Below are positions 24,516 through 33,344 of a stretch of DNA of 40,031 nt, one piece after another. This DNA comes from an uncultured Arenicella sp. GTDB lineage: Bacteria; Pseudomonadota; Gammaproteobacteria; Arenicellales; Arenicellaceae. The translations under genes were made by a program, and so were the position numbers. The stretch lies in NCBI GenBank assembly GCA_938045295.1, contig CALINO010000062.1, forward strand, positions 1-40,031. Reading direction: 5' to 3'. The notes beneath the pieces are model-generated. The model was not told where the DNA came from, ran no database searches, and saw nothing but the letters and a program-made list of their open reading frames with translations. Each line of letters begins with the position of its first letter. The stretch's first letter is position 1.

Positions 24516-25358
24516 TCATTGCGATAAAAATCGATGATGAAAGCGCAAATGCTCTTCGATAAAGCTGGCAATAAAAAAGTAGGAATGGTCATAACCTTCT
24601 TGGTAACGCAGTGATATTGGATAACTCGCGCTTTGGGCCGCCTGCTCTAATAAGTGCGGTTTAAGTTGCTCTTCCAAGAAGCTGTCTTTTGAGCCTTGGT
24701 CTATTAAGATTGGCAGCTGGGTGCTATTAGCGTGTTCAATCAAATAGCAAGCATCGTATTTTTGCCACTGAGCACGATCGCCACCAAGATAATTGGTTAG
24801 CGCTTTTTCGCCCCAAGGGCAATTCAACGGCGACACAATTGGCGCAAACGCAGACACCGATTTGAATTTTTCAGGGTGAGTTAACGCAACGGTCAACGCG
24901 CCATGCCCGCCCATGGAATGGCCTGAAATGCTGACATTAGACGCATCAACATTAAAATGTTGCGCAATGTGCTTTGGCAACTCTTGGCTGACGTAGTCGT
25001 GCATTTGATAGTGTTCTTGCCAGGGTGACTGGGTAGCATTAACATAAAACCCTGCTCCTAAGCCAAAATCCCACGCGCCTTCAGGGTCATCCGCCACATT
25101 ATCACCGCGCGGGCTGGTATCGGGGCACACAATGGCCATACCCAGCTCGTTGGCCACTTTTTGTGCACCGGCTTTGGTGACGAAATTTTGATCATTGCAC
25201 GTCAACCCTGACAGCCAATACAACACAGGAACCGCTTCAGTTTCTGCCGCCTGTGGCAAAAAAATGGAACAGGTCATTTCACAATTCAACGTGCTCGCAG
25301 CGTGAGTGAATTGAATTTGCTGGCCGCCACAGGCTTTAATGTTTGATACGATTTTCAT
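24516..25358 (-). CDS. fghA: S-formylglutathione hydrolase
   Basis: A 280-residue alpha/beta hydrolase (esterase D family) that releases formate and glutathione from S-formylglutathione in formaldehyde detoxification. I start at the ATG at 25358, giving the usual length; an upstream TTG at 25376 adds six residues. SISGHSMGGHGAL places the nucleophile at Ser148. LYWLSGLTCNDQNF and CPDTSPRGDNV are family signatures, and GYDHSYFFI carries the catalytic His. The partner alcohol dehydrogenase gene (adhC/frmA) is not beside it. The gene is divergent from the ABC exporter. Confidence 0.95.
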   Translation of the reverse strand: MKIVSNIKACGGQQIQFTHAASTLNCEMTCSIFLPQAAETEAVPVLYWLSGLTCNDQNFVTKAGAQKVANELGMAIVCPDTSPRGDNVADDPEGAWDFGLGAGFYVNATQSPWQEHYQMHDYVSQELPKHIAQHFNVDASNVSISGHSMGGHGALTVALTHPEKFKSVSAFAPIVSPLNCPWGEKALTNYLGGDRAQWQKYDACYLIEHANSTQLPILIDQGSKDSFLEEQLKPHLLEQAAQSASYPISLRYQEGYDHSYFFIASFIEEHLRFHHRFLSQ

Positions 25359-25475
25359 ATATTTTATTCTATCCAATTAACAACGGCTCATCCGCCTCAA
25401 GCAAACCCACAATAACGCAGACCTTTAAATCAAGCGAGTGTTAAACTTAAACCTAACCAAGAGCATCGAGTCGTA

Positions 25476-27299
25476 ATGTTTAAACTGTTTGAGAAATTTG
25501 TTGAGCCCTTCCCCGACAATAACGTAGTTCAACCGCCCGAAAAGCTGCTGCCGTTTATTTGGCATTACACCAAACCTTTTCGTTTTTTACTCATTGCGTT
25601 ATTCATAACGTCGGCCGCCATCGCGGGCATTGAAGTGTACATGTTCAGCGCCATTGGGAAAATGATTGATTGGATGCAAAGCGGCGACCCCAGCTTATTC
25701 TTTTCGACCCACGCAACGACATTAATACAAATTGCGGCCCTTATTTTGTTGGCTTGGCCGGCACTCAGCTTACTGGATTCATTGATCGAGCACCAAGGCT
25801 TGCTGGGCAACTTCGCAATGCAAATACGGTGGCGTTCGCATCGCTATTTATTACGCCAGTCATCCACTTTTTACGCCAATGACTTTTCAGGGCGAATTGC
25901 CACCAAGGTAATGCAAACCGCATTAAGCGTGCGCGACTCGGTGGTGACTCTGAACGGCTTAATGGTGTACGTGGCCGTGTACTTTAGCAGCGCCGTTGTT
26001 ATCTTTTTCAATAGCGACTGGCGGCTCGCCGTGCCATTAGTGGTGTGGTTGTTTTTATACGTTGGCGTGATGCGGTTTTTCTTACCCAGGCTAAAAGCGG
26101 TTTCCACATTACAATCAGACGCAAGGTCTACCATGACCGGGCGCGTTGTGGATGCCTACACCAACATTCACACCGTAAAAATGTTTGCCACCAACACCAC
26201 TGAAGAGCAATACGCCAAAGACAGCATGCAAGACATGCTAGTGTCGGTTTATCAGCAAATGCGGCTGGTCACGCAGCTCAATACCGTACTGATCATTAAT
26301 AACGCATTATTGATCTGCGCCACCATGGGGTTTGGCATATGGCTGTGGACACAATCTATTGTTTCAGCTGGCGCCATTGCGGTGGCCGGGGCACTCACCT
26401 TACGCTTACAGGCCATGAGCCAATGGTTTATTTGGGAACTGTCTCGCTTGTTTGAAGCATTTGGCACTACCCAAGACGGCATGAATACCATTTCTCAAAA
26501 CTTAGCCATTGCCGACGATGACAATGCCAGCAATCTGACCGCCATTAAAGGCGCCATCGAATTCAAAAACGTTTCCTTTCACTACGGCAAGAGCAGCGGC
26601 GTGATTGAAGACTTTTCTCTTGCCGTACAACCCGGTGAGCGCATTGGGTTGGTTGGCCAATCAGGAGCAGGAAAATCCACATTGGTGAACCTGCTGCTGC
26701 GGTTATACGACATTGAGAAAGGCACCATTTCAATCGACCAACACGCCATTAATAAAGCCACTCAGGAAAGTTTACGGCAGAATATTGCCATGGTAACGCA
26801 AGACACGTCATTACTGCACCGCAGCATTCGTGAGAACATTGCCTATGGAAAGCCAAACGCCAGCGAAGAAGACATTCTACACGCAGCCGCATTGGCCAAA
26901 GCCGACGAGTTTATTGCTGATTTAGAAGACAACGAAGGCAACAAAGGCTTGGATGCCAAAGTGGGCGAGCGCGGTGTGAAGCTGTCTGGCGGGCAACGCC
27001 AGCGAATTGCCATTGCCAGAGTCATATTAAAAGACGCCCCCATTTTGATTCTTGATGAAGCCACTTCGGCGCTGGACTCAGAAGTTGAAGCCGCCATTCA
27101 AGAGCAATTGGAAAGCTTAATGCAAGAAAAAACGGTGATTGCCATTGCTCACCGCTTATCTACTATTGCGCAAATGGACAGGTTAATTGTGTTAGAAAAA
27201 GGTCGAATCGTGGAACAAGGCACGCACGCTCAATTGCTGAAGCTGAATGGCCAATACGCCAAATTGTGGGCACGACAATCCGGCGGTTTTCTAAATTAA
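25476..27299 (+). CDS. ABC exporter, fused membrane and ATPase domains
   Basis: A 607-residue half-transporter of the MsbA/multidrug type, working as a dimer in the inner membrane. Six hydrophobic helices lie in residues ~35-320 and the nucleotide-binding domain in ~360-600. Walker A is GQSGAGKS (394-401), the signature LSGGQ is at 503-507, Walker B LILDEA at 524-529, and the H-loop His is at 559. All catalytic residues are present. The cargo could be a lipid or drug; no neighbouring gene indicates it. Stands alone, with its stop 8 bp from that of the converging MazG-like gene. Confidence 0.92.
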   Translation: MFKLFEKFVEPFPDNNVVQPPEKLLPFIWHYTKPFRFLLIALFITSAAIAGIEVYMFSAIGKMIDWMQSGDPSLFFSTHATTLIQIAALILLAWPALSLLDSLIEHQGLLGNFAMQIRWRSHRYLLRQSSTFYANDFSGRIATKVMQTALSVRDSVVTLNGLMVYVAVYFSSAVVIFFNSDWRLAVPLVVWLFLYVGVMRFFLPRLKAVSTLQSDARSTMTGRVVDAYTNIHTVKMFATNTTEEQYAKDSMQDMLVSVYQQMRLVTQLNTVLIINNALLICATMGFGIWLWTQSIVSAGAIAVAGALTLRLQAMSQWFIWELSRLFEAFGTTQDGMNTISQNLAIADDDNASNLTAIKGAIEFKNVSFHYGKSSGVIEDFSLAVQPGERIGLVGQSGAGKSTLVNLLLRLYDIEKGTISIDQHAINKATQESLRQNIAMVTQDTSLLHRSIRENIAYGKPNASEEDILHAAALAKADEFIADLEDNEGNKGLDAKVGERGVKLSGGQRQRIAIARVILKDAPILILDEATSALDSEVEAAIQEQLESLMQEKTVIAIAHRLSTIAQMDRLIVLEKGRIVEQGTHAQLLKLNGQYAKLWARQSGGFLN

Positions 27300-27307
27300 A
27301 TTACCGG

Positions 27308-27655
27308 TTAAAGATTGGTGTATTTAGTTTGATTACCCTTGGCTTTCTCAATCGGGTATTTGATCGCATTTTTTTTGATTTTACTTTCGGCCGCTTGAAT
27401 TAAATCCACCTCTAATTTATCAGCCAGGCGGATGAGGTAAATAAACACATCAGCCATTTCGTCTTGCACTTCACTTAACTGCTCGGCATTCAAGTTAGCG
27501 GATTCTTCTTGGGTTAACCATTGAAAATGTTCCACCAACTCACCCACTTCACCGGTAAGCGCCATAGCTAAATTTTTCGGTGACTGGTAAGGCTGCCAAT
27601 CGCGTTCATTAACAAATTGCTCTACTCGGTTTTGTACGTCTTTTATCGTTTTCAT
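27308..27655 (-). CDS. MazG-like nucleotide pyrophosphohydrolase
   Basis: A 115-residue all-alpha NTP pyrophosphatase from the ATG at 27655; a GTG one codon earlier is an alternative. EVGELVEHFQW (ExxE) and EVQDEMADVFIYLIRLADKLEVD (ExxxD) give the four acidic metal ligands of the family. The single domain and WQPYQSPKNLAMALTGE start resemble the dCTP pyrophosphatase (RS21-C6/XTP3TPA) group, which clears non-canonical or excess dNTPs. The substrate is inferred. Confidence 0.85.
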   Translation of the reverse strand: MKTIKDVQNRVEQFVNERDWQPYQSPKNLAMALTGEVGELVEHFQWLTQEESANLNAEQLSEVQDEMADVFIYLIRLADKLEVDLIQAAESKIKKNAIKYPIEKAKGNQTKYTNL

Positions 27656-27797
27656 CACTGTGGCTTATCGGCTTTTATATTAGCCAGAATACAACCAAAT
27701 CTCATATAATAAAAGAATACGATTGAACGGGAAAAAAACCGAACTTCTCCACACGACAAGGAAATAAAGCGCCGTTATTTGGCGTGTCACCAGTAAT

Positions 27798-28838
27798 ATG
27801 AAGCACAACACAGGAAATATTGACGCCTTACGCGCGCTTGCCATCGTGTCTGTATTCATTCATCACTGCAGCCACTCTTTTAATCTGCACATTCCCTTTT
27901 TCTCAAAGTTTGGCGGCCAATTTGGTGTGCAACTATTTTTTATTATTAGCGGCTACTTAATCAGCCACAGCGTTACCCGACGACCGGCCAAGGCTTACGC
28001 AGTACAGCGTATTTTTAGAATATTTCCCGCCTACGTTGCGCTGTACATTCTTCTTGGCATTGGTATAGGCGTGCTGACTCCAGCCGCCATACAGCATGGC
28101 TGGCAAGGCATTTTGATTAACCTGCTGTCGTTACAGCATGTGTTTCCGGTTGCACTGGTTGCGTACGATGTTTTCCATGTGAGCTGGACGCTTACTGTGG
28201 AATTATTTTGGTATTTGCTGGCCCCGCTTACGGTGATGCTGCTGCGTTCAAAAAAACGGGCAACCACCACTGTAGCCATACTCATATCGTTATCATGGGC
28301 ATACGCATCACACCAAGGAAACTTAGATCACCTTTACCCCAATCAACATGCACTCACCGGCCACTCGCTTGAACACTTCAGAACCTTATTTTTAAGCAAC
28401 GCGTTCCCGGCCGTTTTTTGCTTCTTCATACTTGGCGCGCTTGTGCAACACACACAAAATGTTGTAACTACAGTACCAAAGACAGTGTTATTAATGGCAT
28501 TTGGCTTATTGGCTGTCTTGCTACCTTACGGTTTACCGCCCGCGTTTCAACCCAGTTTCCTTTATGCTGTTGGTTTAACCGCATTACTGGTTCTGGCGCT
28601 ATCCACCCAAAACATCAGTAACAAGCTAATTAAATGGCTGGCCAACATTTCTTACTCTTTTTATTTAATACATTTCACGGTTATTCTGTATTTAGCCAAC
28701 AACTATAGCACCAATAGCCTATTACTGATGTTGGCCGCGTTTACCATCAGCGCACTGCTTGCACTGATCAGTTACCAAACCATTGAACGCCCAATGATTA
28801 AGTTGGGGAGGCGTTATTCAAGCCGCGTCCAAACTTAA
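27798..28838 (+). CDS. Acyltransferase-3 family membrane protein (OafA/YrhL type)
   Basis: A 346-residue protein with about ten membrane helices. NIDALRALAIVSVFIHHCSH carries the conserved Arg12 and His22/His23 of the family, SGYLIS the next conserved block, and WTLTVELFWYLLAPL the E-x-F-Y-like segment. Members acylate (often O-acetylate) sugars on O-antigen, exopolysaccharide or peptidoglycan. There is no C-terminal SGNH domain. It stands alone on the plus strand, so its acceptor is unknown. Confidence 0.9.
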   Translation: MKHNTGNIDALRALAIVSVFIHHCSHSFNLHIPFFSKFGGQFGVQLFFIISGYLISHSVTRRPAKAYAVQRIFRIFPAYVALYILLGIGIGVLTPAAIQHGWQGILINLLSLQHVFPVALVAYDVFHVSWTLTVELFWYLLAPLTVMLLRSKKRATTTVAILISLSWAYASHQGNLDHLYPNQHALTGHSLEHFRTLFLSNAFPAVFCFFILGALVQHTQNVVTTVPKTVLLMAFGLLAVLLPYGLPPAFQPSFLYAVGLTALLVLALSTQNISNKLIKWLANISYSFYLIHFTVILYLANNYSTNSLLLMLAAFTISALLALISYQTIERPMIKLGRRYSSRVQT

Positions 28839-28847
28839 GGTTAGTGT

Positions 28848-28890
28848 CTACCCTCTCTCTGGGGTAGCATTTATATGCTAGTCTTTAGAC
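28848..28890. repeat. Three small palindromes in tandem
   Basis: Between the acyltransferase and zinc-ribbon genes: CTACCC (28848-28853) with GGGTAG (28862-28867); TAGCAT (28865-28870) with ATGCTA (28875-28880); and GTCT/AGAC in 28881-28890. The first two share bases and cannot form together. There is no U-run. Possibly a weak 3' hairpin or a regulator site for the gene at 28931. Confidence 0.4.
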
Positions 28891-28930
28891 ATTAAAAACA
28901 TAAGAACCAACAACACTTAAGGATAATTTT

Positions 28931-29476
28931 ATGAAGTGCTCTTCATGCCGTACTGGAACACTTAACCCATCTTACTTAGAGGGTTTATTTGCTTGTCACA
29001 CCTGCACTGATTGCGCAGGAAATTTAATCATTTTGAGTGACTTTTTGCGCTGGCAAGCACAAAACCCCGAAACCGATCTGACCGTCAATGCTGGGGTTGA
29101 AATAGAAGCGCAAGAAACATCAAAAGCCATGATTTGCCCTAAAACAGGCGGTTTGATGACTAAATACAAAATTTCGGCTGACACGGAACACCGCTTAGAT
29201 TTAAGCCCAACAATCAATGCTATTTGGTTAGATAAAGGCGAATGGGCGCTGCTTAAGTCCAAAGGTTTGGCACACAAGCTAAACACCATATTTACCAATC
29301 ACTGGCAACATGAAATTCGCGACAATGAGGCTAGCGAAGTATTAAGCGCGCTATATCAGCGTAAGTTTGGAGATCGTTACGACGAGGTAAAGCAGCTCAG
29401 AGCCAGCCTTCTAAGCATGGAAAATCGTTCAGAAGTTATCGCATATCTACTTGCCGATGACCCGTACGAAATTTAG
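28931..29476 (+). CDS. Zinc-ribbon (TFIIB-type) protein of unknown function
   Basis: A 181-residue soluble protein with a good AAGGAT Shine-Dalgarno. Residues 3-28 form a zinc ribbon (CxxC at 3/6, then Cys22, Cys25 and Cys28 before AGNL). A second half (from about residue 75, CPKTGGLM ... INAIWLDKGEWALL) has the pattern of another TFIIB-type ribbon, including the I-W-L-D-x-G-E ending, but lacks three of the four cysteines. The C-terminal third is helical and charged. Such proteins are common in bacteria without an assigned role. It converges with pnp across the terminator at 29498. Confidence 0.7.
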   Translation: MKCSSCRTGTLNPSYLEGLFACHTCTDCAGNLIILSDFLRWQAQNPETDLTVNAGVEIEAQETSKAMICPKTGGLMTKYKISADTEHRLDLSPTINAIWLDKGEWALLKSKGLAHKLNTIFTNHWQHEIRDNEASEVLSALYQRKFGDRYDEVKQLRASLLSMENRSEVIAYLLADDPYEI

Positions 29477-29497
29477 TCGATATCTATAGCTCAAATA

Positions 29498-29528
29498 AAA
29501 AAGGCTCGTCGCAGTGACGAGCCTTTTT
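29498..29528. terminator. Bidirectional intrinsic terminator
   Basis: A perfect 13-bp inverted repeat (29498-29510 / 29516-29528) with a 5-nt loop, A-run on the left and T-run on the right. It serves the zinc-ribbon gene on the plus strand and pnp on the minus strand. Confidence 0.95.
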
Positions 29529-29549
29529 AAACTTTATAATGCGTTACCG

Positions 29550-29580
29550 CTTGCTCTGAATTAACGCAATTCAGAGCAAG
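29550..29580 (-). other. Strong hairpin in the pnp 3' untranslated region
   Basis: A perfect 13-bp inverted repeat, 29550-29562 with 29568-29580, loop of 5 nt, starting 12 nt after the pnp stop. It has no U-run and precedes the true terminator by about 20 nt. A 3'-end stabiliser or RNase III substrate is plausible. Confidence 0.75.
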
Positions 29581-29592
29581 TTGATATTCACA

Positions 29593-31677
29593 TTAGTCGT
29601 TGCCAACCGCTTTCATTGACAAACGAACACGGCCTTGCTTATCCACTTCAAGCACTTTAACCGTGACTTCGTCGCCTTCTGACAAGTGATCAGACACATT
29701 TTCCACACGCTCTTCAGAGATTTGTGAAATGTGTACCAAACCATCTTTACCCGGCAATACGTTTACGAACGCGCCGAATTCCATGATTTTAACTACCTTA
29801 CCCGTGTAAACGCGATCTACTTCGATGTCCGCTGTGATCTCTTCAATACGGCGACGTGCTTCTGCACCGGCAGCGCCGTCCACAGAAGCTACGTTTACTG
29901 TGCCGTCGTCTTCAAGATCGATAGTGGCGCCCGTTTCTTCGCAAAGCGCACGAATAACCGCACCGCCTTTACCGATAACGTCACGAATCTTATCTGGGTT
30001 AATTTTGAATGTGATGATACGCGGCGCGTGGTCCGACATTTCTTCACGTGGCTTATCAAGCACTTTGCCCATCTCAGCTAAGATATGCACACGCGCGTCT
30101 TTAGCTTGCGCTAAGGCTTGCGTCATAATCTCTTCAGTGATGCCGTCGATTTTGATGTCCATTTGCAACGCGGTAATACCTTCTGGTGTACCGGCTACTT
30201 TGAAGTCCATGTCACCTAAGTGATCTTCATCACCCAAGATGTCAGTCAGTACCGCAAAGTTATCGCCTTCTTTGATCAAGCCCATGGCGATGCCCGCAAC
30301 CGGCGCTTTCAATGGCACACCTGCGTCCATCATAGCTAGTGAAGAACCACACACCGATGCCATTGAGCTAGAACCGTTCGATTCAGTAATCTCAGACACC
30401 ACACGAATCACGTACGGGAATTCTTCCGCTGTTGGCAATACCGCAGCCACACCACGACGCGCCAAACGGCCATGACCGATTTCACGACGCTTAGGTGAAC
30501 CCACACGACCTACTTCGCCCACTGAATATGGAGGGAAGTTGTAATGCAACATAAAGCGATCAGTAATGTCGCCTTCAAGCGCATCAATACGCTGAGCATC
30601 ACGCTCAGTACCCAGAGTCGCCACTACCGCAGCTTGAGTTTCGCCACGAGTAAACAACGCTGAACCGTGAGTACGTGCCCAGATACCAGTGCGCACATTA
30701 ATTGGGCGAACCGTTGTTGTATCACGTCCATCAATACGTGGAGAACCGTCAATAATGCGGCCACGAACGATGTCTTTCTCAAGGCCTTTGAACGCCGCAT
30801 TAACCGCATCAATGTCAGCCACTGATGACTCGTCGTTAAGTAACGCACCTAATACTTCGCTGTGCGCAGCCGAAATTTTAGCCACACGATCAACTTTGCT
30901 GGCTGTTGAAAACGCGTCTTCTAAACCAGCCTTCGCAATCTCAGCAACCTTAGCAGTTACCGATGTGTCTTCCACTGGTGGAGTCCACTCTTTCATTGGC
31001 TTGTTCACTTCAGCGGCCAACTCTTGAATCGCGGCAATCGCTTTTTGTGACTCTTTGTGGCCATACATAACAGCGCCTAACATAACGTCTTCTGACAAAA
31101 TGTTAGCTTCTGATTCAACCATTAGTACTGCGTCTTGAGTACCGGCAACCACAAGATCCAGATCAGACACTTCAAGCTGCTCCAGAGTAGGGTTAAGCAA
31201 GTAGTCACCATTAATGTAAGCAACACGAGCGGCGCCCACAGGGCCATTGAAAGGAATGCCTGAGGTGGCCAATGCCGCAGAAGCACCAACCAAAGACACA
31301 ATTTCAGTGTCAATATTCGGGTCAATTGACAGAATAGTGATCACCACTTGCACGTCATAACCAAAGCCCTTAGGGAACAATGGGCGCAACGGGCGGTCGA
31401 TCAAACGACACGTTAAAATCGCCTTTTCAGACGGGCGGCCTTCACGACGGAAGAAGCCACCAGGAATTTTGCCTGCCGCATACGTACGTTCTTCAACGTC
31501 AATCGTAAGGGGCATGAAATCTCTTGGTTCACCAGACATCTTGTTAACAACGGTGACCATAACTTGAGTATCGCCACAGCTGGCGATGATGGCTGAATCA
31601 GCCTGGCGAGCAATCTCGCCTGTTTCTAATTTGAATTCGTATTCGCCGAATTGAAAGGTTTTTGTTACCTTTGACAT
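29593..31677 (-). CDS. pnp: Polyribonucleotide nucleotidyltransferase (PNPase)
   Basis: A 694-residue phosphorolytic 3'-5' exoribonuclease, core of RNA decay and of the degradosome. Two RNase PH domains are joined by a helical domain: [31 protein letters not shown] in the first and [17 protein letters not shown] ... [13 protein letters not shown] in the second. The catalytic-site region [16 protein letters not shown] follows. A KH domain ([12 protein letters not shown]) and an S1 domain ([31 protein letters not shown]) complete it. AGGT Shine-Dalgarno 8 nt before the ATG. It follows rpsO after a 268-bp gap rich in hairpins. It acts opposite to PcnB, also encoded in the window. Confidence 0.98.
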   Translation of the reverse strand: MSKVTKTFQFGEYEFKLETGEIARQADSAIIASCGDTQVMVTVVNKMSGEPRDFMPLTIDVEERTYAAGKIPGGFFRREGRPSEKAILTCRLIDRPLRPLFPKGFGYDVQVVITILSIDPNIDTEIVSLVGASAALATSGIPFNGPVGAARVAYINGDYLLNPTLEQLEVSDLDLVVAGTQDAVLMVESEANILSEDVMLGAVMYGHKESQKAIAAIQELAAEVNKPMKEWTPPVEDTSVTAKVAEIAKAGLEDAFSTASKVDRVAKISAAHSEVLGALLNDESSVADIDAVNAAFKGLEKDIVRGRIIDGSPRIDGRDTTTVRPINVRTGIWARTHGSALFTRGETQAAVVATLGTERDAQRIDALEGDITDRFMLHYNFPPYSVGEVGRVGSPKRREIGHGRLARRGVAAVLPTAEEFPYVIRVVSEITESNGSSSMASVCGSSLAMMDAGVPLKAPVAGIAMGLIKEGDNFAVLTDILGDEDHLGDMDFKVAGTPEGITALQMDIKIDGITEEIMTQALAQAKDARVHILAEMGKVLDKPREEMSDHAPRIITFKINPDKIRDVIGKGGAVIRALCEETGATIDLEDDGTVNVASVDGAAGAEARRRIEEITADIEVDRVYTGKVVKIMEFGAFVNVLPGKDGLVHISQISEERVENVSDHLSEGDEVTVKVLEVDKQGRVRLSMKAVGND

Positions 31678-31737
31678 ACTTTTTTACCTATAAATTTATC
31701 CGCTCGCCCGCCCTATTGCGCTTGAGCTTCCTGTAAT

Positions 31738-31797
31738 TGGCTCTTCTTTATCTACTTACGAGCCAGCCTATGAGAAGCCATTTTGAAGTTGCTTCAA
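31738..31797 (-). promoter_or_regulatory. Hairpins in the pnp leader
   Basis: TGGCTC (31738-31743) pairs with 31760-31765, and TTGAAG (31783-31788) with 31792-31797, 60-120 nt upstream of the pnp start. In E. coli the pnp leader is cut by RNase III in a stem and then regulated by PNPase itself. These short stems occupy the same place; the analogy is inference. Confidence 0.35.
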
Positions 31798-31897
31798 TTG
31801 AACTTAGATACTGACTGCTTAACTGCGCCTTTACTCAAGCTTTACCGTTTGAACAGTGTTAGTTTGAATAAGCGTGACGCATTAAAAATCAGCAGTG

Positions 31898-31933
31898 AAA
31901 CGATAAAGGCCCTATCGTTTGATAAGGCCTTTA
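31898..31933 (-). terminator. rpsO terminator-like hairpin with an overlapping alternative stem
   Basis: TAAAGGCC (31904-31911) pairs with GGCCTTTA (31926-31933), and inside it TATC (31913-31916) with GATA (31921-31924), giving a 12-bp stem with one mismatch, 13 nt after the rpsO stop. A second stem, 31898-31905 with 31913-31920 (8 bp), uses some of the same bases and cannot coexist. The U-run is poor, so termination may be partial, letting transcripts reach pnp. Confidence 0.65.
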
Positions 31934-31945
31934 ACATTCGAACTT

Positions 31946-32215
31946 TTACTTACGCAAGCCTAAGCGCTTGATAAGTGAACGATATCTTTCAACATCGCTG
32001 CCTTTCAAGTAATCAAGCAACTTACGACGGCTGTTTACCAAACGCAACAAACCTTGGCGCGAGTGATGGTCGTGGATGTGCTCTTTGAAGTGTGGCGACA
32101 AGTCTTTAATACGAGCCGTCATCAACGCGATTTGAACTTCAGGAGAACCTGTATCGCCTTCTTTTACTTGGTAGTCTGCAACGATTGCAGCTTTTTCTGC
32201 AGCATTTAATGCCAT
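31946..32215 (-). CDS. rpsO: 30S ribosomal protein S15
   Basis: An 89-residue S15, primary 16S rRNA-binding protein of the platform. I start at the ATG at 32215 (MALNAAEKA), which has a GAGGA Shine-Dalgarno 8 nt upstream; the reading frame runs 38 codons further up without family character. [17 protein letters not shown] and [22 protein letters not shown] are diagnostic, ending KRLGLRK. It lies between truB and pnp in the usual order. Confidence 0.98.
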   Translation of the reverse strand: MALNAAEKAAIVADYQVKEGDTGSPEVQIALMTARIKDLSPHFKEHIHDHHSRQGLLRLVNSRRKLLDYLKGSDVERYRSLIKRLGLRK

Positions 32216-32237
32216 GATAATTTCCTCTTCAATAAAA

Positions 32238-32329
32238 CTTAATATCATTAAGCTTAAAATCAGTTTAAAACCGCATTCCCTGAAGGGTGGAAATGGGTCG
32301 CTTAGTTTGTTGAGGCAATGCCTCAACAA
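32238..32329 (-). promoter_or_regulatory. Structured leader of rpsO
   Basis: Two stems precede the S15 gene: a perfect 10-bp hairpin with a 3-nt loop (32307-32316 / 32320-32329), and a 6-bp hairpin with a 3-nt loop (32238-32243 / 32247-32252) about 12 nt before the Shine-Dalgarno. In E. coli, S15 represses its own mRNA through a leader pseudoknot. These stems are candidates for a similar element. The first could also be the truB 3' hairpin, but it lacks a U-run. Confidence 0.45.
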
Positions 32330-32429
32330 GGCGTGTATTCTAACGGTTTACTACCGAAAAGCACGTTAAATAAGCAAAAAAGTAGGCCTAAATGCCTGTA
32401 ATTAGTGCTTTTAAGCTCTTTCTTGCGCT

Positions 32430-33344
32430 TTAGCCAATATCCACAAACATTTTATGCGTCTTAAGCTGGCCATTCGGCAGTACTTCGCCCAAGCCAAATA
32501 AGACACCGTCAGCGCGATAAAAACGTGTTAACTCAGTGGTTTGCAAGCCATCGGCTGACGTTGGTCGGCCGTTCTTCAAACCTTCAACTTGCGGTTCTGA
32601 TAGTTCTAATTTGGGCATGTCGGGCAACAACACATCAATGGGCAACAAGCGCTGCTGCAACTCGTTAGACTCAAGCCCCAATTCAGTCAACGCTTCTAAG
32701 TTGTGCGCTTGCTCAACGTTGATGGATTTTATTGCCGTACGGCGAAGCTCTACCACGTGCGCGCCACAGCCCAAATGCTGACCCAAATCGTGCGCTAACG
32801 AGCGAATGTAAAACCCGCTGGAACAATGTACGTCTAAGCGCACTAAAGTCTCGTTTAAGCGTTCGGCCTGCAAGCTATGAACCGTCATATCGCGTGCCGG
32901 GCGTTCAATGACTTCGCCTTTTCGTGCCAATTTATACAACGGTTGGCCGTTTTTTTTAAGCGCGCTGTACATTGGTGGCACTTGCTTAATGTGCCCTCTA
33001 AACGAATCTAACGCAGTTTGAATTTGCTCATCAGACACGTCAACCGGCTTGCGTTGAGTTACCTCACCTTCGGCATCCAGCGTGTCGGTTACTTCGCCCA
33101 ACTTAATCACCGTGGTGTACTTTTTATGCGAGCCCAATAAGTACTCACTCACCTTGGTAGCTTGCCCAAAACAAATGGGCAATAAGCCGGTTGCCAACGG
33201 GTCAAGGCTGCCGGTATGGCCTGCCTTAGCTGCTTGGTATAACCACTTTACCTTTTGCAATGCGGCATTTGAAGAAATGCCCTGAGGCTTGTCTAGTAAC
33301 AACACCCCATGCACTGATTTTTTTTTACTTTTGAACTGTGGCAT
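32430..33344 (-). CDS. truB: tRNA pseudouridine(55) synthase TruB
   Basis: A 304-residue enzyme making pseudouridine 55 in the T-loop of tRNAs. I use the ATG at 33344; a TTG one codon upstream is also open. VHGVLLLDKPQGISSN and GHTGSLDPLATGLLPICFG are the family motifs, with Asp48 as the nucleophile. YTTVIKLGEVTDTLDAEGE, IRSLAHDLGQ and a C-terminal PUA-like part follow. Its first 20 nt overlap the end of the sulfotransferase gene, so its translation is probably coupled to that gene instead of to rbfA as in most relatives. Confidence 0.97.
   Translation of the reverse strand: MPQFKSKKKSVHGVLLLDKPQGISSNAALQKVKWLYQAAKAGHTGSLDPLATGLLPICFGQATKVSEYLLGSHKKYTTVIKLGEVTDTLDAEGEVTQRKPVDVSDEQIQTALDSFRGHIKQVPPMYSALKKNGQPLYKLARKGEVIERPARDMTVHSLQAERLNETLVRLDVHCSSGFYIRSLAHDLGQHLGCGAHVVELRRTAIKSINVEQAHNLEALTELGLESNELQQRLLPIDVLLPDMPKLELSEPQVEGLKNGRPTSADGLQTTELTRFYRADGVLFGLGEVLPNGQLKTHKMFVDIG

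Noticed and set aside
31946-32329. Extended 127-residue S15
   Set aside because: The strong Shine-Dalgarno before 32215 and the standard MALNAAEKA start fix the 89-residue protein; the extension covers the structured leader.
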